Shown here: one piece after another, positions 1 to 5,360 of the stretch | Layout: each line of letters opens with the position of its first letter | Position numbering within the stretch: the first letter of the stretch is position 1 | NCBI GenBank assembly: GCA_937921835.1 | Contig: CAKZVG010000495.1 | Span: 1 to 7,490 of the forward strand | Origin: an uncultured Bryobacteraceae bacterium | Lineage (GTDB): Bacteria; Acidobacteriota; Terriglobia; Bryobacterales; Bryobacteraceae | Direction: 5' to 3' | DNA: 7,490 nt | Position numbers and translations under genes: made by a program | Notes under the pieces: generated by a model | The model's input: the letters and a program-made list of their open reading frames with translations, nothing else | What the model was told of the DNA's origin: nothing | The model's database searches: none

Positions 1-327
1 TTCGGCGCGCGCACGCCGCTTGACAGGGTCACCGAGCGCAGCTACGGACCGTCCAAGGCGCCGGTCATCGAAGCCAAGGGCGAAAAGGGACCGGCCGACA
101 CCGCCTGGCACACGCGCAATTTCCTCGACTGCATCAAGACCCGCGCCAAGTGCAACTGCGACATCCTCACCGGGCACATCTCCACCTCGAACACGATTAT
201 CGGCAACATCGCGCACAAGACGAAGAGCTATCTCGAGTGGGACGGCAGGACCGAAAAGTTCACCAACAACCCCGCGGCGAACAAGCTGCTGCATTACGAC
301 TACCGGCCGCCGTACAAACTGCCGTAG
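1..327 (+). CDS. Gfo/Idh/MocA family oxidoreductase, C-terminal fragment (5' end outside window)
   Basis: The frame is open from the first base to a TAG stop and encodes the last 108 residues. They match the C-terminal end of secreted Gfo/Idh/MocA-type NAD(P)-dependent oxidoreductases: a HTRNFLDCIKTR segment, the DILTGHISTSNTIIGNIA helix, a SYLEWDGRTEKFTNN strand and the terminal ANKLLHYDYRPPYKLP tail. In this family the tail packs on the C-terminal alpha/beta domain; the Rossmann domain and EKP motif lie upstream, outside the window. The substrate cannot be told from this part. The same tail region exists in the oxidoreductase at 1324-2568 (YHIRNFFECVKSRKQ, DVEIGHRSNT) but the two are clearly diverged, so this is a paralogue and not a recent duplicate. 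The next gene is convergent and only 24 bases separate the two stops, leaving little room for a separate terminator. Confidence 0.9.
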   Translation, partial: FGARTPLDRVTERSYGPSKAPVIEAKGEKGPADTAWHTRNFLDCIKTRAKCNCDILTGHISTSNTIIGNIAHKTKSYLEWDGRTEKFTNNPAANKLLHYDYRPPYKLP

Positions 328-351
328 CCGCCGCTCCCACGCCGCCGCGGC

Positions 352-540
352 TCAACCCGCCGAGGCCTCCGGGCCGCCCGCCTCAGCGCCCTGTTCGAGC
401 GGGATTTCGCACTCGCAGCAGTCGCTGCACCGCCCGCAGCGGGCGCAAAGGTGGTTCGGGCAGGCATCCTTGGTGCAATAGCCGCAGATGTCTTCGGAAG
501 GCTCGCCGCAGATGCTGCACGTGAATCGCGGTTCCATCAC
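352..540 (-). CDS. Small 11-cysteine zinc-finger-like protein
   Basis: This encodes a 62-residue protein with 11 cysteines. Counting from the GTG start, they fall at 8, 11, 19, 22, 27, 32, 35, 38, 41, 42 and 44, with His30. The spacing C-x2-C-x7-C-x2-C-x4-C-x2-H-x-C-x2-C is like a cross-brace zinc finger of the B-box or HIT type, followed by a further CxxCC-x-C cluster and a short acidic, Gly/Ala-rich tail. Binding of zinc or another metal is inferred from the spacing; a specific function is not known. There is no signal peptide, so it is probably cytoplasmic. The GTG at 540 overlaps the upstream gene's TGA by four bases, and an AAGGAG at 549-554 sits 8 bases before it. The ATG one codon later forms a TGATG overlap but is 11 bases from the AAGGAG, so I favour GTG. 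It is the second gene of a unit with 537-1121. Confidence 0.75.
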   Translation of the reverse strand: MMEPRFTCSICGEPSEDICGYCTKDACPNHLCARCGRCSDCCECEIPLEQGAEAGGPEASAG

Positions 541-1121
541 TTCTGAGTCTCCTTGGGCGCGGGCCTTGGCGCCGGACGGGAATGGGCGGGTGGCCGCATC
601 AGCAGTTGGCGGCAGCGTTGCGCCTCCCTGTCCATGGCGGTCAACTCCTCCTCCTTGGCCGCGGCGAGGTCGGTCAGGTACTGCCGCAGCTTGTCGCGAT
701 TCGCGGCGTTCTCGCCCATCACCGCGGTCAGCAGTTGCGCCACGGCCGGATTCTGGTACCGCCGCACTCCGCCGGCCAGCGAGAGCAGCATGGATTCGAG
801 CGCCTGCACGCGGAAGTGGACTTCCAGCACGGCGGGGAGCTTATCCGGCTTTTCCGAGAGAATCTCCACCGAGCGGAGCGTATACTCGACTTCGTTGCGC
901 GCCGCTTTCCACTGATCGGTGAAAGCCGCCGCGCCTTCGGCCGGCCAGCTCGCGGGATTCACCTGGTCGAGTATGGGCTTGAGCCGCCGCACTTCCGTGG
1001 AGAACTCCTCCAGGAACTTCCGGATCTCCCAAACAGGCGGCAGTCCCCCGCTCTGCGCGGCGGCCATGGCGGGCAACAGCGCCGCCGCGAGTGCCCCAGC
1101 GAACCGTGTTCTCACTGACAT
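537..1121 (-). CDS. Secreted helical protein of unknown function
   Basis: This encodes about 194 residues. The start has a classic Sec signal peptide: basic MSVRTR, then a hydrophobic Ala/Leu stretch, then a likely cut after AMAAAQ near residue 23. The mature part looks almost entirely helical and amphipathic, for example EIRKFLEEFSTEVRRLKPIL, ALESMLLSLAGGVRRYQN and DKLRQYLTDLAAAKEEELTAMDREAQRCR, and ends in a Pro/Ala/Arg-rich tail. I recognise no enzyme motif. The single Cys lies near the C-terminus and there is no lipobox, so it is probably periplasmic or extracellular rather than a lipoprotein. I chose the ATG at 1121 because AGGTG lies just before it; a GTG two codons upstream (1127) is also in frame but has no visible ribosome binding site. 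The stop overlaps the start of the Cys-rich gene, which implies co-translation. It is divergent from the oxidoreductase at 1324. Confidence 0.8.
   Translation of the reverse strand: MSVRTRFAGALAAALLPAMAAAQSGGLPPVWEIRKFLEEFSTEVRRLKPILDQVNPASWPAEGAAAFTDQWKAARNEVEYTLRSVEILSEKPDKLPAVLEVHFRVQALESMLLSLAGGVRRYQNPAVAQLLTAVMGENAANRDKLRQYLTDLAAAKEEELTAMDREAQRCRQLLMRPPAHSRPAPRPAPKETQK
549..554 (-). promoter_or_regulatory. Ribosome binding site of the Cys-rich small gene
   Basis: AAGGAG on the minus strand lies inside the 3' end of the secreted helical gene. It is 8 bases from the GTG at 540 and 11 from the ATG at 537. This spacing favours GTG as the start and shows that the tiny gene has its own initiation site in addition to coupling through the overlapping stop. 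Confidence 0.6.
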
Positions 1122-1190
1122 CCTCACCTGTAGTTTCGCATGGAGACGGCGAGGCCTTCCCGGATCTCAGGGCGTGCGCGCCTCCCACTC

Positions 1191-1206
1191 CGGCGGAAAA
1201 CCGCCG
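1191..1206. repeat. Perfect inverted repeat, 6-bp stem with AAAA loop
   Basis: CGGCGG, AAAA, CCGCCG form a perfect 6-bp GC stem with a 4-base loop in the middle of the divergent intergenic region. It has no T-tract on either strand, so an intrinsic terminator is unlikely. It could be a protein-binding site or a 5' UTR hairpin of one of the flanking genes. Such short GC palindromes also arise by chance in GC-rich DNA. Confidence 0.4.
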
Positions 1207-1305
1207 TCCGGCTTCCGCCTGCCGGGCGCGATTGCGGTATGCTCACATTGGAATTGGCCGGCGCCCGGGCCGCGGCGGCAAGAGCCGGAATGCCGGAGCC
1301 GGCGC

Positions 1306-1312
1306 AAGGAGG
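1306..1312 (+). promoter_or_regulatory. Strong ribosome binding site of the Gfo/Idh gene
   Basis: AAGGAGG is a full-strength Shine-Dalgarno sequence, 11 bases before the ATG at 1324. The frame is open for a long way upstream of this ATG, so this site, together with the twin-arginine leader that begins right at the ATG, fixes the start. Confidence 0.75.
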
Positions 1313-1323
1313 ATTCTTTACCC

Positions 1324-2568
1324 ATGAACCGGCGCGCGTTCCTGAAGACACCGGCGGCCGCGGCGGCGTTCCCCTACGTCGCCCGCTCTAGCGTTCTCGG
1401 CGCGAACGACCGCATCCACTTCGGATTCATCGGCGTGGGGAACCGCGCCAAATGGCTCATCCGGCACGAGGACTTCGGCGCGGCGCGCATTACGGCGGTG
1501 GCCGACGCCTGGCTGCCCCGTTGTGAGGAAGCCGCCCAGCTCCACCCCGGCGGGGCCCAGTGGGGCAAGTACCACGACTACCGGCGCATGTTCGAGAAAG
1601 AGAAACTCGACGCGGTGTTTGTCGAGACCACCACCCACGCCCGGGTCTTGGTTGCGATTCACTGCCTCCAGGCGGGCCTCGACGTCTACGCCGAAAAGCC
1701 GCTCACCCTCACCGTCGAGGAGGGCCAGGTGCTGCGCGCCGCGGTGCGCCGCTACCAGCGCGTGCTCCAGACCGGCACCCAGCAGCGCTCCATGCCCATC
1801 AATATCCATGCGAGCAAGCTGGTCGAAAGCGGCAAAATCGGCCGGATCGAGAAGGTGATCGTCTGCAACTTCATCGGGCCGGAGCGCTGGACGCCGCAGC
1901 CCGCGCAGCCCATGCCGGAGGGCCTGAACTGGGACCAGTGGTGCAACCAGACCGAGCTCCGTCCCTATCACACCCTCCTGCACAAGGGCTGGGCCCGCTG
2001 GTGGGATTACGACGGCGGCGGGCTTTCCTGGGGCGTCTCCGGCTGGGGCACGCACTCGCTCGACCAGGTGCAGGCTGCGCTCGGAACCTCGCGCACCGGT
2101 CCGGTGGAGATCATCCCCGAAGAGCCCGGTCCGAAGTGCAAGGTCACGCTGCGCTACGCCAGCGGGACGCTGGTCAAGCTCGAACAGGAAATCATCAAGG
2201 ACCACCAGCAGCTCGGCGCCATCTTCGAGGGCACCAAAGGACGGATTCAGATCCTGCGCGGCGACTTCATCGCCGATCCGCCGGAGCTCAAGAAGGGCGC
2301 GCCGGACGTGATCAAGGAAGGTCCGGGCGAGAACGTCTACCACATCCGCAATTTCTTCGAGTGCGTCAAGTCGCGCAAACAGCCCAACGCGGACGTCGAG
2401 ATCGGTCACCGCTCGAATACGGTCTGCCACCTGGTCAACATCTGCCGCGACGTGGGGCGCAAATTGCGCTGGGATCCCAAAGCCGAGAAGTTCATCGGCG
2501 ACGATGAGGCCAACAGCATGCTGGCGAGGAAGCGCCGGGAAGGCTACGAACTGCCGGCGATCGCGTGA
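1324..2568 (+). CDS. Tat-exported Gfo/Idh/MocA family oxidoreductase
   Basis: This encodes 414 residues, a normal length for exported members of the family, which oxidise or reduce sugars and related polyols with NAD(P). Residues 1-27 form a twin-arginine signal (NRRAFLK, then an Ala-rich stretch to about ARSSVLGA), predicting export of the folded, cofactor-loaded enzyme. The Rossmann fold begins at GFIGVGNRA (34-42). The conserved EKP motif is at 124-126, its Lys being the family's usual active-site residue. A GWGTHSLDQV segment at 240-249 supplies the expected His/Asp after the dinucleotide domain. The C-terminal YHIRNFFECVKSRKQ and DVEIGHRSNT segments match the usual end. The substrate is unknown. 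An AAGGAGG precedes the ATG. A small Tat-like ORF follows after 34 bases and then an M14 peptidase, so the three are probably co-transcribed. Confidence 0.93.
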   Translation: MNRRAFLKTPAAAAAFPYVARSSVLGANDRIHFGFIGVGNRAKWLIRHEDFGAARITAVADAWLPRCEEAAQLHPGGAQWGKYHDYRRMFEKEKLDAVFVETTTHARVLVAIHCLQAGLDVYAEKPLTLTVEEGQVLRAAVRRYQRVLQTGTQQRSMPINIHASKLVESGKIGRIEKVIVCNFIGPERWTPQPAQPMPEGLNWDQWCNQTELRPYHTLLHKGWARWWDYDGGGLSWGVSGWGTHSLDQVQAALGTSRTGPVEIIPEEPGPKCKVTLRYASGTLVKLEQEIIKDHQQLGAIFEGTKGRIQILRGDFIADPPELKKGAPDVIKEGPGENVYHIRNFFECVKSRKQPNADVEIGHRSNTVCHLVNICRDVGRKLRWDPKAEKFIGDDEANSMLARKRREGYELPAIA

Positions 2569-2592
2569 TGCCGCGCGCGGCCGCCGCCACGC

Positions 2593-2597
2593 GGAGG
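2593..2597 (+). promoter_or_regulatory. Ribosome binding site of the small Tat-like ORF
   Basis: GGAGG lies 5 bases before the ATG at 2603, a good position. It is the main evidence that the short ORF at 2603-2776 is, or recently was, translated. Confidence 0.55.
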
Positions 2598-2602
2598 ACG
2601 CC

Positions 2603-2776
2603 ATGGAGCACCGCCGGATCCTCTCCGCCGCGGGAGCTTTCGCCGCGGCCGGCGGCGCGAGTCGCATGTACCCTACCTTCTCCCGCGGCGCGGCATACGC
2701 AGGTCTCGCGGTGGCGGGCAACAACTCTCTGAGCGCGGGGCTCGAAGCGGTCCGCGAATGGGGGAACCTGACATGA
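2603..2776 (+). CDS. Small ORF with Tat-like leader, possibly a gene remnant
   Basis: This encodes 57 residues starting MEHRRILSAAGAFAAAGGASR, which looks like a twin-arginine signal (RR followed by I-L and an Ala/Gly-rich stretch). Only about 35 residues follow, ending in AVREWGNLT. A well-placed GGAGG precedes the ATG. Its TGA overlaps the ATG of the M14 peptidase gene as ATGA, a typical coupling arrangement. The mature part is too short for an enzyme. Segments such as FSRGAAYAGLAVAG vaguely recall the start of RidA/YjgF proteins, so it may be an internally deleted Tat-leader protein; this resemblance is weak. It may be a real small exported protein, a remnant, or a leader whose main role is to deliver ribosomes to the next gene. 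No function is assigned. Confidence 0.45.
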   Translation: MEHRRILSAAGAFAAAGGASRMYPTFSRGAAYAGLAVAGNNSLSAGLEAVREWGNLT

Positions 2777-3972
2777 TCGCATTGGCGTTGCTGGCGCTCG
2801 CCGCCCAGGTTCACACGGATTTCGAAGCCGGGAATCTGGGTGGCGCGGAGTGGGTGTCCAAGGATCACCTGCGGGTCGCCGTGGCGGGCGAGTCCGACCA
2901 GGACCGGCGCAACCGGCAGCCGAGCTGGTTCTACTTTCGCCTCGAAGACGTGGCCGGGCGCGGCCTGGTCATCGACATCACCGGCCTCGCGGGCGAGTAC
3001 AATTACCGCCGGCACGACGGCTCCGGCATGCGCAACATGAAGCCGGTCTACAGCTACGACAACCGGAACTGGGTTCACCTCGATGACGCCGAGTGGCTGG
3101 CGGGCGAGAGCGCCATTCGCCTGCGCCTGAAGCCGTCGCGGAACACGGTGTGGATCGCGCGCCAGCCGCCCTACACCAACGCGCATCTGGAACGGCTGCT
3201 CGCGGAGGTGCGCAAGAGCGGTTTCGTGCGGGAGGAGACGATCGGGAAGACGCCGCAGGGGCGCCCCATGCGGCTGCTGACGGTGACCAACCCGGCCGCG
3301 GCGGAGGCCGGGAAGAAGGTGCTCTGGCTGATGGTCCGGCAGCATTCCTGGGAGTCCGGCACGTCGTGGGTGGCCGAGGGCCTGCTGCGGTTCCTGGTCT
3401 CCGGCGATGGCGCGGCGCGGCGCATCCGCCAGGCCGCGGTGTTCAAGATCCTGCCCATGTGCGATCCCGACGGCGTGGCGCGCGGCGGGGTGCGCTTCAA
3501 CCAGTGGGGCTACGACCTCAACCGCAACTGGGACGCGGTGGATCCGGAGCGGATGCCGGAGATCCACGCGCAGCGTGAGGCGATCCTCGGCTGGGTGGAT
3601 TCCGGGCGCCGGATCGATCTGTTCGTAACGTTGCACAACACCGAATCAGCCGACTTCATCGAGGGGCCACTGACCGCCGGCGGGCCGGCAATGAAAGCGC
3701 TGGGCGAACGCTTCTGGAAGCTGCTGGTGGACCACACCAGCTTCTACTCGCCTGCGGGCGCGCGCGACGGCCGCGCCTCCACCACGCCCGGAATGAAGGG
3801 ACGCATGTCGGTGAACCAGGGGCTGTTCCACGACCGCAAGATCCCCGCGTTTCTGATGGAACTGATGGTGGACCGGAACCCGAAGCTCGGCCGCTGCCCC
3901 ACGGTCGCCGACCGCCTGGAGTTCGGCGCGGGACTGGCGCGCGCCATGGCCGCGGCCGCCGGAGCGGAGTAA
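2773..3972 (+). CDS. M14 family zinc carboxypeptidase, cytosolic-carboxypeptidase-like, with signal peptide
   Basis: This encodes 399 residues. Residues 14 to about 140 (HTDFEAGNLGGAEWV, NRQPSWFYFRLED, GEYNYRRHDGSGMRNMKPVYSYD, WIARQPPYTNAHLERL) match the beta-sandwich N-domain typical of the AGBL/cytosolic carboxypeptidase branch of M14. The catalytic domain follows. Zinc ligands are H191 and E194 (HSWE) and H288 (TLHNTE). The CDPDGVARGG and DLNRNW (248-253) segments form the substrate-binding core, and E363 in FLMELMV is the likely catalytic Glu. The enzyme should remove C-terminal residues from peptides or cell-wall peptides; the substrate is unknown. The first 12 residues (MIALALLALAAQ) look like a short Sec signal. 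An in-frame ATG at 2758 would put charged residues before that signal and lacks a ribosome binding site, whereas GGGGGA at 2760-2765 suits the ATG at 2773. It overlaps the preceding small ORF by four bases. Confidence 0.9.
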   Translation: MIALALLALAAQVHTDFEAGNLGGAEWVSKDHLRVAVAGESDQDRRNRQPSWFYFRLEDVAGRGLVIDITGLAGEYNYRRHDGSGMRNMKPVYSYDNRNWVHLDDAEWLAGESAIRLRLKPSRNTVWIARQPPYTNAHLERLLAEVRKSGFVREETIGKTPQGRPMRLLTVTNPAAAEAGKKVLWLMVRQHSWESGTSWVAEGLLRFLVSGDGAARRIRQAAVFKILPMCDPDGVARGGVRFNQWGYDLNRNWDAVDPERMPEIHAQREAILGWVDSGRRIDLFVTLHNTESADFIEGPLTAGGPAMKALGERFWKLLVDHTSFYSPAGARDGRASTTPGMKGRMSVNQGLFHDRKIPAFLMELMVDRNPKLGRCPTVADRLEFGAGLARAMAAAAGAE

Positions 3973-3982
3973 CTTCTGTCAG

Positions 3983-4014
3983 CGCGGCGTGCTGGTGAGT
4001 CACTTCACGCCGCG
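3983..4014. terminator. GC-rich hairpin between convergent genes, possible bidirectional terminator
   Basis: CGCGGCGTG (3983-3991) pairs perfectly with CACGCCGCG (4006-4014) around a 14-base loop. It lies in the 60-base gap between the stops of the M14 peptidase (plus) and the aldo/keto reductase (minus), where both transcripts must end. There is no T-tract after either arm, so a classic intrinsic terminator is not shown. It may act as a 3' end-stabilising stem or as a barrier to read-through. Confidence 0.4.
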
Positions 4015-4032
4015 GGCGCGGCCGGCCTGAAG

Positions 4033-4995
4033 CTACCGGTTGTACTTGGGCGCGGCGCCGCGCAGCATGGCCCAGACCTCGTCGCAGGCGGCGAGCGTGG
4101 CGGCGTCCAGAGGCCCCTGTGTGGCGGCGTCCAGGTTCTCTTCGAGCTGTCCGGCGCGGGAAGCTCCCAGGATGATCGAGTCCGAGCAGGTGTGGTGCAG
4201 CAGCCAGTTGAGCGCCAGGCTGACGAGGGAGCGGCCGGCGGACTCCGCCGCCCGCCTGAGACGCTCGACCGCCTCGAAGTTGCGGCTGTTCCAGTAGCGG
4301 TCGAGATAGGTCCGGTTTCCGTCGAAGCGCGTTCCCGCCGCCGGCGTGGCGGGCTGCTGCTTGCCCGTGAGCAGACCGCCGGCAAGCGGGTTGTAAGCCA
4401 CGATCGAGACGCCCAACTCGCGGGCCATGGGGACGTACTCGTCCTCCAGCCGCCGCGCGATCAGGTTGTACATCTGCTGCGCGATGCGCACGGCAGGGAG
4501 GCCGTTGCTCGCGGCCAGCCAGAGCATCCGGACGGTCTGCCAGCTTGCGTAGTTGGACGCCGCCACATGGCGGACTTTGCCCTGGCGCACCAGGCGGTCC
4601 ATGGCTTCGAGGGACTCCTCGATGGGTGTGCCGTAATCCGGTAAGTGAAGATAGTAAATATCGAGATAGTCGGTCTGTAGGCGGCTTAGTGTATCTTCGG
4701 CGGCCTTCAGAATCAGGGCGCGTGTAAGTCCGGCGGGGTGATCGCCCACCGTCATTCCAACTTTGCTCGCCAGCACAACGTCCTTGCGGCGCGCGCCCAG
4801 CACGCGCCCGGTAATCCGCTCGGACTCGCCGCCGCTGTAGACGTTGGCGGTATCAAAAAAGTTCACCCCGGCGTCGAGACTCACCGCCACCATGCGGGCG
4901 GCGGCAACTTCGTCCGTCTGTCCTCCGAACGTCATCGTGCCGAGACAAAGCCGGGACACTTCCAGGCTGGTTCCGCTCAGGACGCGTGTTTCCAC
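4033..4995 (-). CDS. Aldo/keto reductase
   Basis: This encodes 320 residues, the usual length for a single-domain TIM-barrel aldo/keto reductase, which reduces aldehydes and ketones or oxidises alcohols with NADPH. The N-terminus (VLSGTSLEVSRLCLGTMTFGG) is the expected first strand. The catalytic tetrad is complete: D48 and Y53 in FFDTANVYSGG, K78 in LASKVG and H117 in YYLHLPD. Cofactor-loop elements are also present (VAYNPLAGGLLTGK, and IILGASRAGQLEENL near the C-terminus). It has no signal peptide and so is cytoplasmic. The start is GTG at 4995, six bases after the stop of the decayed SDR. There is only a G-rich GGGGA directly against the start, so translation probably depends on coupling. 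It is the last gene of the unit that begins at 7459. The exact substrate is unknown; a role in sugar or sugar-aldehyde metabolism is inferred from context. Confidence 0.93.
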   Translation of the reverse strand: METRVLSGTSLEVSRLCLGTMTFGGQTDEVAAARMVAVSLDAGVNFFDTANVYSGGESERITGRVLGARRKDVVLASKVGMTVGDHPAGLTRALILKAAEDTLSRLQTDYLDIYYLHLPDYGTPIEESLEAMDRLVRQGKVRHVAASNYASWQTVRMLWLAASNGLPAVRIAQQMYNLIARRLEDEYVPMARELGVSIVAYNPLAGGLLTGKQQPATPAAGTRFDGNRTYLDRYWNSRNFEAVERLRRAAESAGRSLVSLALNWLLHHTCSDSIILGASRAGQLEENLDAATQGPLDAATLAACDEVWAMLRGAAPKYNR

Positions 4996-5001
4996 TCCCC
5001 G

Positions 5002-5360
5002 TTACTTCTTGAGATCGAAGATCCGGCCGGCCGCCATGAACCCGCCGCCGGCGTTGAGCGTGAGGCCGCTGACGAAGACGGCTTCCTCCGAAGCGAGGAA
5101 CACGGCGGCGGAAGCGATGTCCTCGCACTCGGCGTGGCGGCGCATGGGAATCGGATTGCAGTAGGCCGGGCCGGTGACGTCCACTTCGAGCGCGAGCGCC
5201 CGTCCTCCGGCGTCCGCCATCTCCGCCGCCGTGTTCGCGGCGCTTTCCCCGCGATGGCGACGGCCGCCGCCGCGTCTTCCCGCGCGAAACGCAGCACGAT
5301 GGCGCGCCCAATGCCGCGTTCCGCGCTGGTCACAACCGCCACTTTGCCCGCCAGTCTCAT
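5002..5360 (-). pseudogene. Decayed short-chain dehydrogenase/reductase (internal deletion plus frameshift)
   Basis: The start (MRLAGKVAVVTSAERGIGRAI) is the Rossmann entry of an SDR, with Ser in place of the first Gly of the usual TGxxxGIG. The frame then changes at a G4 run (plus-strand C4 at 5247-5250). Restoring one G joins it to AANTAAEMADAGGRALALEVDVT. From there the sequence jumps directly to a typical SDR C-terminus (NPIPMRRHAECEDIASAAVFLASEEA, VSGLTLNAGGGFMAAGRIF). Even after the frame is repaired the product is 119 residues against about 250 for the family. The NNAG, Ser and YxxxK catalytic segments are gone; the junction is near 5155-5175. It cannot be an active SDR. Its ATG overlaps the upstream gene's TGA (ATGA) and its TAA lies six bases before the aldo/keto reductase, so it was clearly the middle gene of a coupled operon. 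Without repair, translation would run to a stop at 4977, inside the reductase gene. Confidence 0.85.

Larger units (their letters stand above)
1122..1323. promoter_or_regulatory. Divergent intergenic region, presumed to hold both promoters
   Basis: About 200 bases separate the starts of the divergent genes at 1121 (minus) and 1324 (plus). Each must be transcribed from here or from further upstream. It contains one perfect short hairpin (1191-1206) and the ribosome binding site at 1306-1312. A TATGCT at 1238-1243 resembles a plus-strand -10 element, but I see no convincing -35 at 17 bases, so I do not call a promoter position. The stretch just before the oxidoreductase is rich in CCGG units and may fold. 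Confidence 0.4.

Noticed and set aside
328..351. Possible terminator between the first oxidoreductase fragment and the Cys-rich gene.
   Set aside because: Only 24 bases separate the stops, and I see no convincing stem or T-tract in them.
150..524. Plus-strand open frame across the end of the first oxidoreductase and the Cys-rich gene.
   Set aside because: It overlaps two better-supported genes and gives a low-complexity Arg/Pro/Ala-rich translation.
1124..1141. Five-codon minus-strand ORF (MRNYR) ending just before the secreted helical gene.
   Set aside because: It has no ribosome binding site and no attenuator-like run of regulatory codons, and is short enough to occur by chance.
1238..1243. 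TATGCT as a plus-strand -10 promoter element.
   Set aside because: It matches the consensus at four of six positions but has no acceptable -35 at normal spacing; chance is likely.
1318..3636. Very long open frame on the minus strand (about 770 codons) opposite the oxidoreductase and peptidase genes.
   Set aside because: It is antisense to two genes with clear family motifs, its translation is rich in Arg, His, Pro and Ala with no domain, and it follows from the GC-rich third positions of the real genes.
4097..4134. 14-base direct repeat GTGGCGGCGTCCAG, two copies 24 bases apart in the aldo/keto reductase.
   Set aside because: It encodes LDAAT twice in the C-terminal helices (LDAATQGPLDAAT), a normal sequence for this family, so coding constraint explains it.
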